A stretch of DNA of 64,000 nt from Phocoena phocoena (taxonomy: Eukaryota; Chordata; Mammalia; Artiodactyla; Phocoenidae), in NCBI RefSeq assembly GCF_963924675.1, contig NC_089221.1, positions 91,947,835 to 92,011,834 of the forward strand, read 5' to 3'. The position numbers and the translations under genes are program-made. Below the pieces are notes generated by a model. That model saw only the letters and a program-made list of their open reading frames with translations, was not told the origin of the DNA and did no database searches. The first letter of the stretch is position 1; each line of letters begins with the position of its first letter. This document shows positions 23,195-35,460 of the stretch, piece after piece.

Positions 23195-24125
23195 CCTTTT
23201 CTAAAAAAATTGTGGTAAAATATACATAACATAAAATGAACAGTCTTAACCATTTTAGGGGTACAGTTCTGTAGCATTAAGTACATTCACATTATTGTAC
23301 AACCATCATCACCATCCGTGTACAGCACTTTTTCATCTTTTGCAACTGAAACCCTGTACCCGTTAAACACTAACTCCCTGTTTCCCTCTTCCCGTGCCCC
23401 TGGAAACTACCATTCTACTTTCTGCCCCACTATGAATTTGACTAATCTTGATACCTCATGTGAGTATAATCATAAAATATCCCTTCATGACTGGTTTATT
23501 TCCTTTAGCATAATGTCTTCAAGGTTCATTGATACTGTAGCATGTGTCAGAACTTCCTTTTTATGGCTGAATGCTAATCTACTGTGTGTGTGTATTTTGT
23601 TTATCCATTCATCTGTCAGTGGACACTTGGGTTGCCTCTACTTTTTGGCTATTGTGAATAATTCTGTGATGCATATGGGTGTGCAAATATTTGAGTCCCT
23701 GCTTTCATTTATTTTGGGTACATACCCAGAAGTGTGATTGCTGGAGCATGTGGTAATTCTGTATTTAATTTTGGGGGGAATTGCCATCCCATTTTCTATA
23801 GAGGCTATTCCACTTTACATCATTCCCACCAGCAATGCACAGAGGTTCCAACTTGTCCACATCCTTGCCAACCCTGCTCTTCTGTTTTATTTTGCTTTTT
23901 AAATAATAGCCATCATAATGGGTATGAGGTGGTATCTAATTGTGGTTTCTCTTTGCATTGCCCTAATGATCACTGATATTGAGCCTCTTTTCATGTGCGT
24001 ATTGGCCCTGTCATCGTCAGAGAAATGTCTATTCAAGTCCGTGTCCAATTTTAATCAAGTTGTTTAGGAATCTTTTGTTGTTGCAAAATATATTCTTCGT
24101 ATGTTTTGGATATCAAGTCCCTGTC
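23195..24125 (-). mobile_element. Old L1 (L1M type) 3' end and ORF2 remnant
   Basis: The minus strand carries a 3' UTR (on + from ttgtggtaaaatatacataac) followed by decayed ORF2 C-terminal sequence. Landmarks on + are tggctattgtgaataattct and gtacatacccagaagtgtga. It has multiple stops and no recognisable TSD. Confidence 0.85.
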
Positions 24126-25244
24126 CCTTTTCTCCTTTGTCCAGGTCTGATTTTCTCTGTGGTTGGAGCTTTGCACAGCCACTGGCTGTTTCCAGATGGA
24201 GTTACAGTGAGTGTAAAATGAGGCATGAACATGCACTGCTTCTCCATGGAAAACAAACGGGCTTTCCCAAACCCAGGAGGACTCCTTCCTCCACGGTGTC
24301 CAGGAAGAAGTAACTTCCTGACGCGTGGTGGGGCAAGTGCTCATTTCACAGGCTGGCAGCCAGCAGCTCTCCCTCTGGACAGACTAGATGATGTCGAGCA
24401 AGGTTAGGCGGGCACCAGAGTTAAGAGTTATGTTCATGGCACTTGAAGAGTTACATTGCCCCACCGACATGTGGTGATTTCACAGTATTTAAAGGGGATT
24501 TTTAGGAGAGGGCTTTGGCAACAGGGGCCTGTGGAGAGTAGCCAGGAAGTCTGAGGCTGGCCTGTTAGATTAGATAACTGTTACTTTATTTCTTGGTGCT
24601 GGGAATCTAATCCTGGTTAAACCAAAACCTAATTTATTTTCATGCTTGATTGGGGGCACTTTTGATGATGTGTTTGGATGAGAGTGAGCTTGGAATAGGA
24701 GTACTGTGGGAGTGAGATAGTGCAGGGCTGCTCTGCCTGGGCTGATTATTAATAGGGGGTTGACAGTGAGGAGGGGGAAAATAGGCGAGTTGGACCGCAG
24801 GACAGGAGTTTTTACTTCCAGTGGGTAGATTTAAACTAAAAGTGGGAGCCCCTTTTTTCAGGATGCCTTGATGTATGGATAGGGCAGAAAGCAGTATGCC
24901 TTCTGGTATGATAGAGTGACTTTTAAGACTGTTCCTCATTTGGGGCTTCTGAGTTGCTAATGAAAATGCTGTCAGGACAAACATGTAATTATGGCCGAAG
25001 AAAGTATCTGATGTTGATAAAGCTGCCTTCAAACCCTTTAATTCCCCGAGTGTTGAAGATGGGGCATCTTTCTTATTTGGTGTTAACATGTCCCAGCCAG
25101 CAAGGATGACCTGCTGGGGTCAGGGTAATATGTTGAGTGACTAGGAAAGGCCTCTGTGTTTTGACCACCTTCTTCATTAACTTCTCCTCTGGGCCAAGTT
25201 ACTTGATTCGTCACCTCAGTTTGTCTGCAAAACCACATGTGGCA
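24126..25244. other. No gene seen
   Basis: About 1.1 kb. The minus-strand frame at 24640-25089 (149 codons) is the longest outside the repeats. It shows no domain, no conserved motif and low-complexity Ser/Pro stretches, so I treat it as chance. Confidence 0.4.
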
Positions 25245-25435
25245 AAGTTGTGAGCTCTGAAATCCTAGCTCTGCCACTTCCTAGCTAGGCGATCTGGGGG
25301 AAGTTGCTTTTCTTGGTGGCACGTTCCCTATTATAAAATGGTGAAAATGAGAGTATCCACCTTAGGGAAGACCAGTGACATAACCTATGTAGTGCTTATC
25401 AGACCTGATAAATACTCTTGGTTAGCTCCTGCAAT
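25245..25435 (+). mobile_element. MIR SINE
   Basis: Good MIR consensus order: agctctgccacttcctagct, then a decayed gtaaaatggtgaaaatgag-like centre and a gtagtgcttatcagacctga end. Confidence 0.75.
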
Positions 25436-28400
25436 ATTCTTGTTATTATTATTCTTATTTTGCTACTACAAACAGAACATTAGTAGCTGTGGTGGTAAGT
25501 GAGCACTAAAATTATTTAAAAGAAGTTCTTAAGTGGAGGCAAACTTGTCACGAAGACGGTATCCAGGAATCTTAAAGAGTTTCACAGCCTGCTGATGTGT
25601 GCTGGACCTTAATGCCAAAAGCTCATTATCTGGGAAAATGTTCTTCCGAATATTGACAAGTCTTAGAAAAGAAAGGTATTCCTTTTTTGTATTTGCAGAG
25701 CCAGAACGTTAATGAGCTAACGAGTGGCAGCAGTAATCACTTTTTAAATTTTAGTTGATCACTTTTATTTAATTTCTCCTAATTTTGTCCCAGCTGTAGC
25801 GCCCAGGACCGACCATAGCACAACCATTCTAGTTGATGGCGTAACGTGGGAGAGGGAAGGCACTGCAGGCCACTCCCAATGCCCAGGATAAGGATGCATT
25901 GCAGAGAAACAGACGATGTTCATGTATTGCTATTGCGTAACTATTTCTTTCATGGAGATAGGCTTTTATCAGTGAGGCACACTTTGTGGATTCCCTTCCG
26001 AGTTATGATCTGTTTACTGGAAGAAGGTTGCAGCAGTGCAGGTGGGAGCTTTGCCTGGAAGAACAGTAGCAGATGCAGGAGACTCCTCTGCTGGAGACCA
26101 GGGGAGCCTTGCTAAGTGGGTCTGAGGAGGACTTGGGATGTGTCCGCCAGCAGTGAAGGCCATCTCTATTGTTGTGTACAGCTAACTTTTTCATTTGAAA
26201 GAATTTTTGAAAAGCTTCCTGATTGAGGTTCTGTCTGATGGTCAGAAAGGAGGAAGTGATGGAATATTTCCTCCCGGGTTTTGAAGTTGTTAGACAGTGT
26301 GATCATTTGCTGAAGAGGATATACCTGAGGGCAATGAGAAGGAAACGAACGTGAGTCTCCGAGAATGCGCCTCCAGGTGACGTTACTCATTCCCATGGCT
26401 TAAACTACCATCTCTAAGCTGCTGCCTCACAAGTCCGTACCTCCAACCCAGATCGATTTGAATACCAGACAGGTAAAAGGAGAAGTACAGGTCTTGTGTC
26501 ATACAAAAGCTTCTTGTAACCAGTATTCTTCCACCTGGTCCCTCCTGCCCTCTCGCAGACACTCAGGCCCGTCTCTAGAAGGCCTTTGTCAGCTCCCAGT
26601 TAACTCTCTGTCAAGTACCCCCTGCTGTCTGGCAACACTGCTTCACCGGAAGTGCTCTGTCATCTCAGAAGCTTACCTGGTAGGGGAGTGGCCAGTGGCT
26701 GGAGAAATGCACTGTTCTCAGAGCACATTATTGCAGCGTGGTTGGCAGGACACATGATAGTTATGTATGATGAAAAGAAGTAAAAAGAAAAGACTAAGAG
26801 AGAAAAAGTACACAAAGGCAGCTACTTTTGTACCAATTAATGGTGTAAACTTCATCGTCCACCACCAGGTTCCCACTCCCTGAAGCTGGATCCGGGTTGC
26901 ACCTCCCCTCCATCCCCTTCTGAAAGCAAACACTGGGCCCTTAGGAACCCACCCAGTATGACTGAGGTTGGAGAGCTTTGCTTCCATCCGAGTCTCATGG
27001 GCGTATCTGGGCTGCTCTGGGTTTTCTCTCTTAGGAAGAGAGGAGATCAGAGTGGAAGCTATTTGGAAGCAGGTCTAGTCCTGGGATGGTAGAAGTAGCT
27101 CCAGGAGCTAGATTGTGCTATTGTATTAGAAATGATAAATGTGAAGGATGGCAATGCAGATATTTTGTTGGAATACTTCAAGCGAAACAATATGGTGCAA
27201 AATTACTTCTGTTTCATCTTGCAAATATTCCCTCCCTTTATGCATATCAAAGCCTAAATCTATACTTTTTAAAAATTGTTGCCTTCAGTACAACAAAACT
27301 GATGCACAAGCATAGTTTTGATATTCAAAAGCATCCGTTATACTTTTTTCTTAAGAAATTAGTGTTCTTTCATACTCTGACTAAAGTCGTTAGAACTAGT
27401 GAGAATGGTAACTTAATGCCTTTAGCTTTAGCAGTGTTCTTTCCAAAATAGAAATGAATATGTAGTATTTAAGGATGAGGGCGTGGAGATTAATTCTATA
27501 CGTAATTGTGCCCTACATGCAAAAAAGACGTCCTTGCAAAGGTAGCGAAGTCCCTGCAGTTAAGCTTCAGCATTCATTTGCAAGTGACAGGAATATGTTA
27601 ATTGCTTTTCTTAGGTGAATGATTCTTAGTCTGGTGGGAATGATAAAGATTTCAATTCATTTCACTAATTTAGGTTTTTAAAAATATCAGTGTTCATAGG
27701 TGGCGGTATGGAGCTAATAAGGGATTCCAGTGAGGTCTGGGTTACTGGGTAGATTTCATTCAAAGTGTGACTGCAATAGTCCTCAGTGGTAGAATTACAT
27801 TTTCATGAAAGCAATCAGCCCGTGATTCTTTGGTTGACTCTGAGCGCCCTGAACCACTGGTGCTTATGTGGGCTGGACGGGAAGATTGGAGCATATTATG
27901 CTATGAAATGATGAGGCTGATGCGGTGTCTTGTAAACACTGCTTAGCACAGCGGTTGGAATTGAGAAGTTAGTGTGATCGGTTATGTGGAGAGTTCTGAG
28001 GTTTATGACTTACATAAGAAATTAACCTTTTCATTGCTCTTCTGACTGCCAAAGAGGCCAGGTAAAGACTGATGGGATTTTCCCTTTACATTTCTGCCTT
28101 TAATTCACCAAGTAAATTGAGGAAAATTTTAAAATTGCTTTTACGACTTTGTAGGTTTGACAGATGTCCACAAGTACCTCATTATCAGTATTTTGTCAGA
28201 TTGTCTTTTAAAGTTTACTTTGATTCAGAAACTATTTAGAGTTATGTATCATTCTGTGAAATCTTTCTTACGATAACGTGTTCATATCATCCTCAACTTC
28301 ATTGGAAATCCAACATGTTACTTTCATTAAGTCATGAATGTTCTTTTGTAATATATTCACATTCAGTACCTGAAGGTAGGGCCATCCATAGTTTTGACCG

Positions 28401-29519
28401 GTGGTAGCACAAGTGGTTGGTGTATCATCGTAGGACCCTGGATGACAAGAGAACATTCCTGTGAATTTGGTAACATTATTAGTGGATAGGGATTTTACAA
28501 AACTTAAAGTTACATATTAGTTTTTTTAAAAAATCATAAGCATATATATTTTAAATGTTTCATTTTAATGGGAAGTTGGAAGGAATTGTATCAGGCACAT
28601 TTAGGTTGCCACCATGCTAACCTGAGAGTAATCAAGAAACGTTCAGGAGAAAGGTTGTTCCCAGAAGAATGTGTGGCTTGGTCAGTGGTTCTGAGAAAGG
28701 AATAACGTGGCTGGTTCAAAGTACATGAAGAGGGCCAAAGTGATCAAACTGGAGTGAGTGAGGGGGAAAGAGCAACACAGATCTTGTCAAAGAGTAAGCC
28801 AGAGACTAGACCATGTCAGTAATGAGATTTAACTGTCCTTAAACATAGGGTATCACTAAGGAGTGAGAATCATCCACTGCTAAACTAAGAGTTAACATAT
28901 ATAAACGTGGTTTACCTGCATCTTTTCAGACTCAAAATAATGTTGCAGGCAAGATATAGCTGTAATCTAGTTTACCTTGCTTTGCATTTACACAGTACTA
29001 TTTGGACTTGTAGAACTTCAAAAATGTCAAATTTGCATTTGCACATTTTTTTATCTCCATTAATTTATATTGTGATTTGAGAGGCTTTTATTAAACTTGC
29101 TCTAATGGATCATCAATTTGCTTCTACTTCCAACAATAATTTCTGAATTATTGTCGAGGATTTCCATGAAGTCACCGAGGATCCTTACGTGAAAACCCGA
29201 AAGTATTAAGAAAGCTTATGTTAAAAGCAATCTCTGTAATCCAATCTTTTTTTATGTAAATAAAAAAACACACTTGAATTACTCTGTAAAATTACTTTGT
29301 AAATTTTTACACCTTCGCGTATTAAAAAAAATTGCTTTTAGAAAACACTCTAACATATTAATAATTAGTAGGAAGAGGGTAGCGTAAGAAAAAACATATA
29401 AGATTGTAAATTTCTGGAACAGCATAAACCAGAGTACATAGTAGTGAAAATGAAGCAGTTACATAGAGTATTCAGGAATAGCACTCAGAAGTGCTGAGCA
29501 CTTTGCGTGCATGTTAAAA
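25436..29519. other. Longest repeat-poor block of the intron (about 4.1 kb)
   Basis: I recognise no LINE, SINE or DNA transposon here, although flanking intron sequence averages one every kilobase or so. Frames such as 25846-26115, 26458-26757 and 27086-27451 show no domains. The block is AT-rich from about 27100 onward. Confidence 0.45.
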
Positions 29520-29890
29520 ATGGCATTTCCCTGCTTAAAACCCTTCATTTCAGGGTACCCAGCTCCTTAGCCCCTGTTGGCCTCTCCAGCTACATCTGGC
29601 CACTTCTCACCCTCACATTCTAGCCTCCAGCCAACTCAACTACTTGCAATACCTTCAAGGTGCCTGGCTGTCTCTTGACCTTAGAACTTCACATTTGCTC
29701 TTCCTCTGCTGGTACACTATCCATATCCTCCACCTTTGCTTATCTACTTTCTGCTCATCTCATAGAGCTTAGTTTAAGTGTTAGTTCCCTTGAAAATCTT
29801 CCCTGACATTCCCACTCTGGTCTAGATTCCATCCTCTTCCATATGTTCCCACAGCATTGGGCATTTCTGCATTATAGCACTTAATACACT
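29520..29890 (+). mobile_element. L2 LINE 3' end
   Basis: L2 3' text from ttccctgcttaaaacccttc through cacatttgctcttcctctgc to the cattatagcacttaatacac region. Confidence 0.75.
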
Positions 29891-29964
29891 GTACAGGACT
29901 GCAGACGTGATCATTCCTATCAGAGTGGCTGCTGTTCAGCATTGATCACTAGCACTTGTATAAC

Positions 29965-30165
29965 ATCCAACTATATATTCCCTTTTGAGTGCATGACCTT
30001 ATTTAAACCTTGCAACAGTCCCATAACATAGGTCCTATCCTTAGGGGCATTTGGAAGCTCAGAAGGATTAAGGGTGTTGCCCAAGGTTATACATCTCGTA
30101 GGTGTCAAGGCCAAGTTTAAACTTGGGTCTGATTCTAGAAGTCCCTGCTGTTTGCATGATGCCTG
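29965..30165 (+). mobile_element. MIR SINE
   Basis: MIR order with aaccttgcaacagtcccata, ggtgttgcccaaggttatac and a cttgggtctgattctagaag end. Confidence 0.65.
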
Positions 30166-30249
30166 CAGCCCTCTCAGACCATGTCGTCATGGCCTCTAGA
30201 ACTGGCATCTCTAAGACCTGGGGTTTCTGGGTGGGTTGATAGGTTGCTG

Positions 30250-30475
30250 GGAAGGAGAGGCATTGGGGGCAATGTCCGGGTTTCTGAGAAGGTTAGGTTG
30301 GCAGGAGAGGTTGGAGATGTCATGTAAAATCCAGTTTGTGGGGAAGGATGAGTTTGGACTTAGGCATGCTGATTTTGAGATGCCTGTTGGTTATGTAAGT
30401 GGAAATGTGTTACTAGTAGGCTGTGGGCTAATAAGGCTCAGAAAGAGATCGGTTTGGGAACCTTTGGTCTTCATG
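30250..30475 (-). mobile_element. L2 ORF2 fragment
   Basis: The reversed L2 reverse-transcriptase region is visible on + as ttttgagatgcctgttggtt and gtaagtggaaatgtgttact. The frame at 30236-30499 is a shadow of it. Confidence 0.6.
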
Positions 30476-30750
30476 GCTGTTCACTTACGGTACAGATGAG
30501 TTGACGGCTAATGTTGTAGTCCATTTCAGCCTCTCCACGGTAGATGCCTACCCTCAGGTACCACGTAAGTGAGGGGTAATGTGAAGCAACCAAATGGTAC
30601 TGTTGCATACTCCAGTATGCAGTCAAAGTACAGGTCCAGTGCAGGTCAAAGTACCATAGTCTTTGCCTTGTAGCATTTTATGTGTATATAATATATGCAC
30701 ACATGTTTATGGTTCAGAATCTGCCATTATAACAAACAGGTTGTGCTTTT

Positions 30751-30937
30751 TTTTTTTTTTGCGGTACATGGGCCTCTCACTGTTGTGGCCTCTCCCGTTG
30801 CGGAGCGCAGGCTCAGCAGCCATGGCTCACGGGCCCAGCCACTCCGTGGCATGTGGGATCTTCCCGGACCGGGGCACGAACCCGTGTCCCCTGCATCGGC
30901 AGGCGGACTCTCAACCACTGCGCCACCAGGGAAGCCC
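30751..30937 (-). mobile_element. CHR-2 SINE with internal 15-bp deletion
   Basis: A reverse copy with TSD ggttgtgctttt at 30739-30750 and 30938-30949. Compared with other copies it lacks about 15 bases between two gagcctg motifs. It faces the + copy at 31267. Confidence 0.95.
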
Positions 30938-31266
30938 GGTTGTGCTTTTATAGTCACATTTTCTTTTAAATTTTAAGAAAAATCCGATGAGTTCATGACA
31001 TCACCTGGGCATTTCTACCTTTGATTCCTCCTTAGGAAAGGGCAGGGAAAGGGGTATATGGGTATGATCACAAAAGTAATGCATGTACATACAAAATTTG
31101 GAAAATAAATTAGTAAAAAAGTCTTGTAATTATATTATTGGTAACATTTTGGTATGTTCTTTTAGTTATTAGTATTTCTTTAAAGGGATTATACTTGAGT
31201 TTCACAATATTATATCCTACTTTCCTCAAGTTTTCCTTGATATGTTTTCTTTTAAAAAAACTTGAG

Positions 31267-31469
31267 GAGCTTCCCTGGTGGCGCAATGGTTGGGAGTCCG
31301 CCTGCTGATGCAGGGGACACGGGTTCGTGCCCCGGTCCGGGAGGATCCCACGTGCCGTGGTGCAGCTGGGCCCGTGGGCCATGGCCGCTGAGCCTGCGCA
31401 TCCGGAGCCTGTGCTACGCAATGGGAGAGGCCACAACAGTGAGAGGCCCGCGTACCACAAAAACAAAAC
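31267..31469 (+). mobile_element. CHR-2 SINE
   Basis: A full-length forward copy with B-box gggttcgtgcc and an A-rich tail. TSD aaaacttgag lies at 31257-31266 and 31470-31479. Confidence 0.95.
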
Positions 31470-31479
31470 AAAACTTGAG

Positions 31480-34400
31480 TTTTAATAACTCTAATAGTCC
31501 ATCTTATATGCATGCCCAGATAGCTATTGAATAAATATTTTGTTCATATAAATAATGTACCTATATAACTTTGTGTTTTCTTATATATTAATATTTAGGG
31601 TAGATGGGTGGAGGGAGAGGAATGAGAGAGAGAGAGAAAAAAAAATGTGAGTGAATGAAGAAACTGAGCACTGTATCATGCAGGTTGATATCTGGTGTTA
31701 AAAGAAGAAAAAATGAGGGTGCCTTGAGGTCTTGGGGTGATCTTTGTAAAATAAGACAAAGACTGAAAAGGCCGATTTAAAAAAAACCAAAAAAACAAAT
31801 ACACTGGCTAAAATAAATTGGGACCATCTGTTGTTCTACCTTTGGCCTGCTTACATAGTCTTCTGCCGCTGCTTATTTAAGAATGCCTTTAAAATGGTGA
31901 AGGAGGGCTGCTGGGTGTCAGATGGCACCAGGGCAGGAGTGCAGAGAGACAGCATGGCTGCCGCACAGTTCCATGCTGGTTACCCTTTGGGGCCAGCGTT
32001 ACTGTGGCCACTGTGGCCTTGACGTTCTGATCCATAGAGGTGTGGGAGGTGGGGGTAGCGTGAGTTATCCTGCCTTTTTTTTTTTTTAAATCACCAGGCA
32101 AAACAGATTTTAGAATGATGTTTTTAAAAAGGATATTTCATCTGAACATCTAATAATGTATTACTCCTTTCTTATATGTATGTTGATACTTACCTTTCTC
32201 TGCGTGAACTCATATTAACCTATCGTTGCAAAGTCTTTCATGAACCAGTCTAATTGTAGGAAGCTCAGTCCCTGGGGCCCAGTGGAGTCCTTTTTAATCA
32301 TAGGAGCTGCTGAGTTTGATTTTCTGGCCGAGTATGACCATTATGAATTGCTAGTGTTCCTGTTTTAATGGTGACTTCCTATAAATAACAGCAGAATGAT
32401 TACTTGGAAATCCCTAAATTGAACTACATTGCAAGTACTAGTCTACAGTTAAAGGCTTTATTTAATTTTTGTTTAAAGTGGATGTGACCAAAATGTTAAT
32501 CTAGAGCAACATTTAACCTACTGGCTTGGGAAACTCTGCTATGTAATCAATTTAGCTCTTGGAATTGGAGTAACTATTCTGGCAGAAGGAGGAGAGTCCA
32601 CTTGTAGCTTCAGGGTGTTTTTTTGTTGTTGTTGCTTTCATTTTTTTTTTTTTTTTTTTTTAAGGAGTTCATGAATTGGATGGCCCACCCTGGATCAAGT
32701 GTTGGCTGGAGGCTTTGCTTGTTGGGATGGCCTTAGGTCTTTGTTGCTTTCAGAAAATTAAGGGAAGCCCACACGCTGTGTGTGTGAAGCCCCCTGTCCC
32801 CATTCTCTGGCAGCCTAAAAGCCAAGCTGGGAATCCAGGCAGGGGGCAGGGAGGTGTCAGAGTCCGGTTTCTTACCCAGAAATGTCATTGCTTGCAGACA
32901 TATTTTCTGAATCCTGAGTTATAACATTCATTCAGCAATGAGTATTTATGAAAATAGAGTTGATTGTGGGAACTTGGATGACGAAAGCATTCATACTGGG
33001 TGTTTTCAATAGCCCAGTATCTGGCCCATCAAAGGATTGTAGTGGAAACTTGACGGATTGAATGATTGGAAATAGCTGTCAGAGTGCTCATTTGGCCTTA
33101 GTTTCATTAGCCTTCAAAAGTGTCCTTAGTCAAAATTAAATGATCCCAGCTTAGCACAGATGCTTCTCTGCTGGTTTCCCCCTTTCCTAGGAAGAAGTTG
33201 ATTTGCTAAGAATTCTTAGCAAAGTGGAGGAAGGAACTGACCAATTTCTAATGCCCGGAATCTGATTTATGCTCCACTCTACTGCTACACATTGTGACAA
33301 ACATGGAGGCTACCATAGGAAGTGGGTGTTGCCTAATAGCATGACTGAGCTAAGTCCCTGTGCGATACTCTTCAGTGACCTTCTGGAAGTCCCCCACCCT
33401 GCTTCATATGGCCAGTGGCTATACAATGTAAAGCAATTCATGTGTGCTGGAGACGCTGGCCTTTCTCTGCACAGAGTCAAAACCCTCTCTTCCTCTGTAT
33501 GTCAGTGGTACAGATAAACCCTGAGGGCAGCCCATAATTAGGAGTGGAATTTAGGAGCGTAACGTGATAGGCAGAACTGGGAGATGAAGACAGGAAACAG
33601 GGAACAGAGCATATTCCATGGAGGAAGGATTTATTAACCTGTCCACCCTTCATATGACTCAGTGTTTCTTTCATCATCCAGTTGATTATCATGGTTGAAG
33701 AGATTCCTGATCTTGATTACCGTGGCCATTTGCATCACGTTATTTGTACTTCTCTTTAATCCAATTTCATCGTGAAAATGCCCTTGTTTGGTCCAGCTGG
33801 CACCACCTCGTGCCTACTCTCATCCCTCCTTTCTAAAACTCCTGTTGCGTTTAGTTGCTACAAGCACACGTTAAGTGCTTTAAAACGTGGCTTCATCCTG
33901 TTTCTCATGCTTAACTTTCCTCCCCTACGAGCTTGTAAGTACCTTCAGTGGCTGGGAATGGCTGGTACTTCATGTACTCTTCTGCTGTCCCTCTGTAATA
34001 CCTAATACAAGATGAGAAAATCAAAGACGATCCAGTTGACAGAGACCCTGCGTGTTGAAGGCGTGACTCAGAGCACAGAATCCCCCACTCTCAGCTTTAT
34101 GTAAACTTCCTAAGATCTCCTGGCTCATCTACAGTGCTTTCCCTGCAGGCAGCTTTTAAGAAAACCCCTGAGCAAGTTGGAAACCTCTGATCCCCTTATG
34201 CAGTAGCTGGTAATGGAACTTTGCCAGAATGGGAAAAGGACACACATTCCAGCATTCCTACTGTTTGCTAGGAACTAGACATTGATTCGGTAATTGGTAA
34301 TTAATCAATTTCCTGATTTGGAAGAAATGCTGCATTTCTCTACTCCAAACATTTGTCCATTGTCACTCTCAGCCCCTCAGGCACTGTTCTGGTAAATACA

Positions 34401-34957
34401 GTAGATTAAGAGGTTCTTTCATTTTCCTTTCTATTATCATAGGACTGGTAGTTCTCTCTCCTTAGTCCATTACTGTTTTCACATCAGTGAAACAGTAACT
34501 TCTGTAAACCATCCCTTGCTCCATTTCTACAGTCCCTGTTGCTGGCGGCCCCAGGATTCACCAGCCACCTTGTTGACATTATTACATTTTAATGATTTCT
34601 GTGCTGCCTACCCACTTGATAGTCTGTGGTTTTATTAGCTTGAGATTGAAAATTCAAACGAATAAAGGACCACAGAGTAAAAGGAACCTAGTCAGATATG
34701 ATAGGAGACTAATGTCCCTTAATTCATTCATTGGAGTGTTTCTTTGCAATCCATGCATTATCGTATTCATTTTTAAAGAATAATTACTGTATTTTGTTGA
34801 AAGAATAGGCTCATAAATTCCAAGAAGCTAATTATATTTTGTTACCAGTGTTGCTAGAATTCTAATAAGCTTATTCCTCTTTCTTAGGTTGGAAAAGGAA
34901 ACATATCCTAACATAGACAAGTGTACCCTGGTAATTAGAAATCACTGAGAAAGAAAT
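31480..34957. other. About 3.5 kb of intron without firm features
   Basis: It contains T runs at about 32077-32088 and 32641-32662 but no exon and no repeat that I can name. Short frames at 31831-32022, 32676-32924 and 33269-33517 have no coding signature. Confidence 0.4.
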
Positions 34958-35059
34958 AATGATATTTTGTTATCATTATTTGTTATAATGATATTTTGTT
35001 ATGATATATTTGTTATAACAAGGATATTTGTTATAAGTGTTAGAAGTTTTCTAACACTT
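34958..35059. repeat. AT-rich imperfect repeats ending in a hairpin
   Basis: Variants of gatattttgttat and atttgttata recur four to five times. The tract ends with a perfect 10-bp stem (aagtgttaga and tctaacactt) and a 5-base loop at 35035-35059. Confidence 0.8.
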
Positions 35060-35344
35060 GGTTGTTTAAAATGAGCATGGTAGAGCCTGACTTTAAAATG
35101 ACATAGGAAATGAAATTGCTTCTTTATTTTTTATGTAGGTATGCCAGAAAAAAAGCGGAAGACTTAAGGAGAGCATATCAACCTGACTGTATTTGTAGGC
35201 TCTTCTGAGATTTAAAAAAAGAAGAAGAAAAAAGAAAATACACTGTATTTGTAGAGATGATGGGTGAAATTTAAAAATCACCAGTAGGAAAAATAAGGTC
35301 ATGCCACTAGGCTTACAGTGTTAAATAGAGGTGATATTATTGGT

Positions 35345-35460
35345 TCATGTTGGGGTGCTTACTGTGTGCCTGTCACGAGGAGAACTTGAGATAGAGAGCT
35401 TCAGTAACTTACCCAGGGCCACAGAGTTAAGTGGCAGAGCCTCAGATACCTAAATCGTTA
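35345..35460 (+). mobile_element. MIR SINE fragment
   Basis: MIR order: gtgcttactgtgtgcctgtc, then cagtaacttacccagggcca and agtggcagagcctcagatac. Confidence 0.65.

Noticed and set aside
24640..25089. 149-codon minus-strand frame
   Set aside because: No domain, no splice or promoter context, and Ser/Pro-rich low complexity. It falls within chance length for 64 kb.
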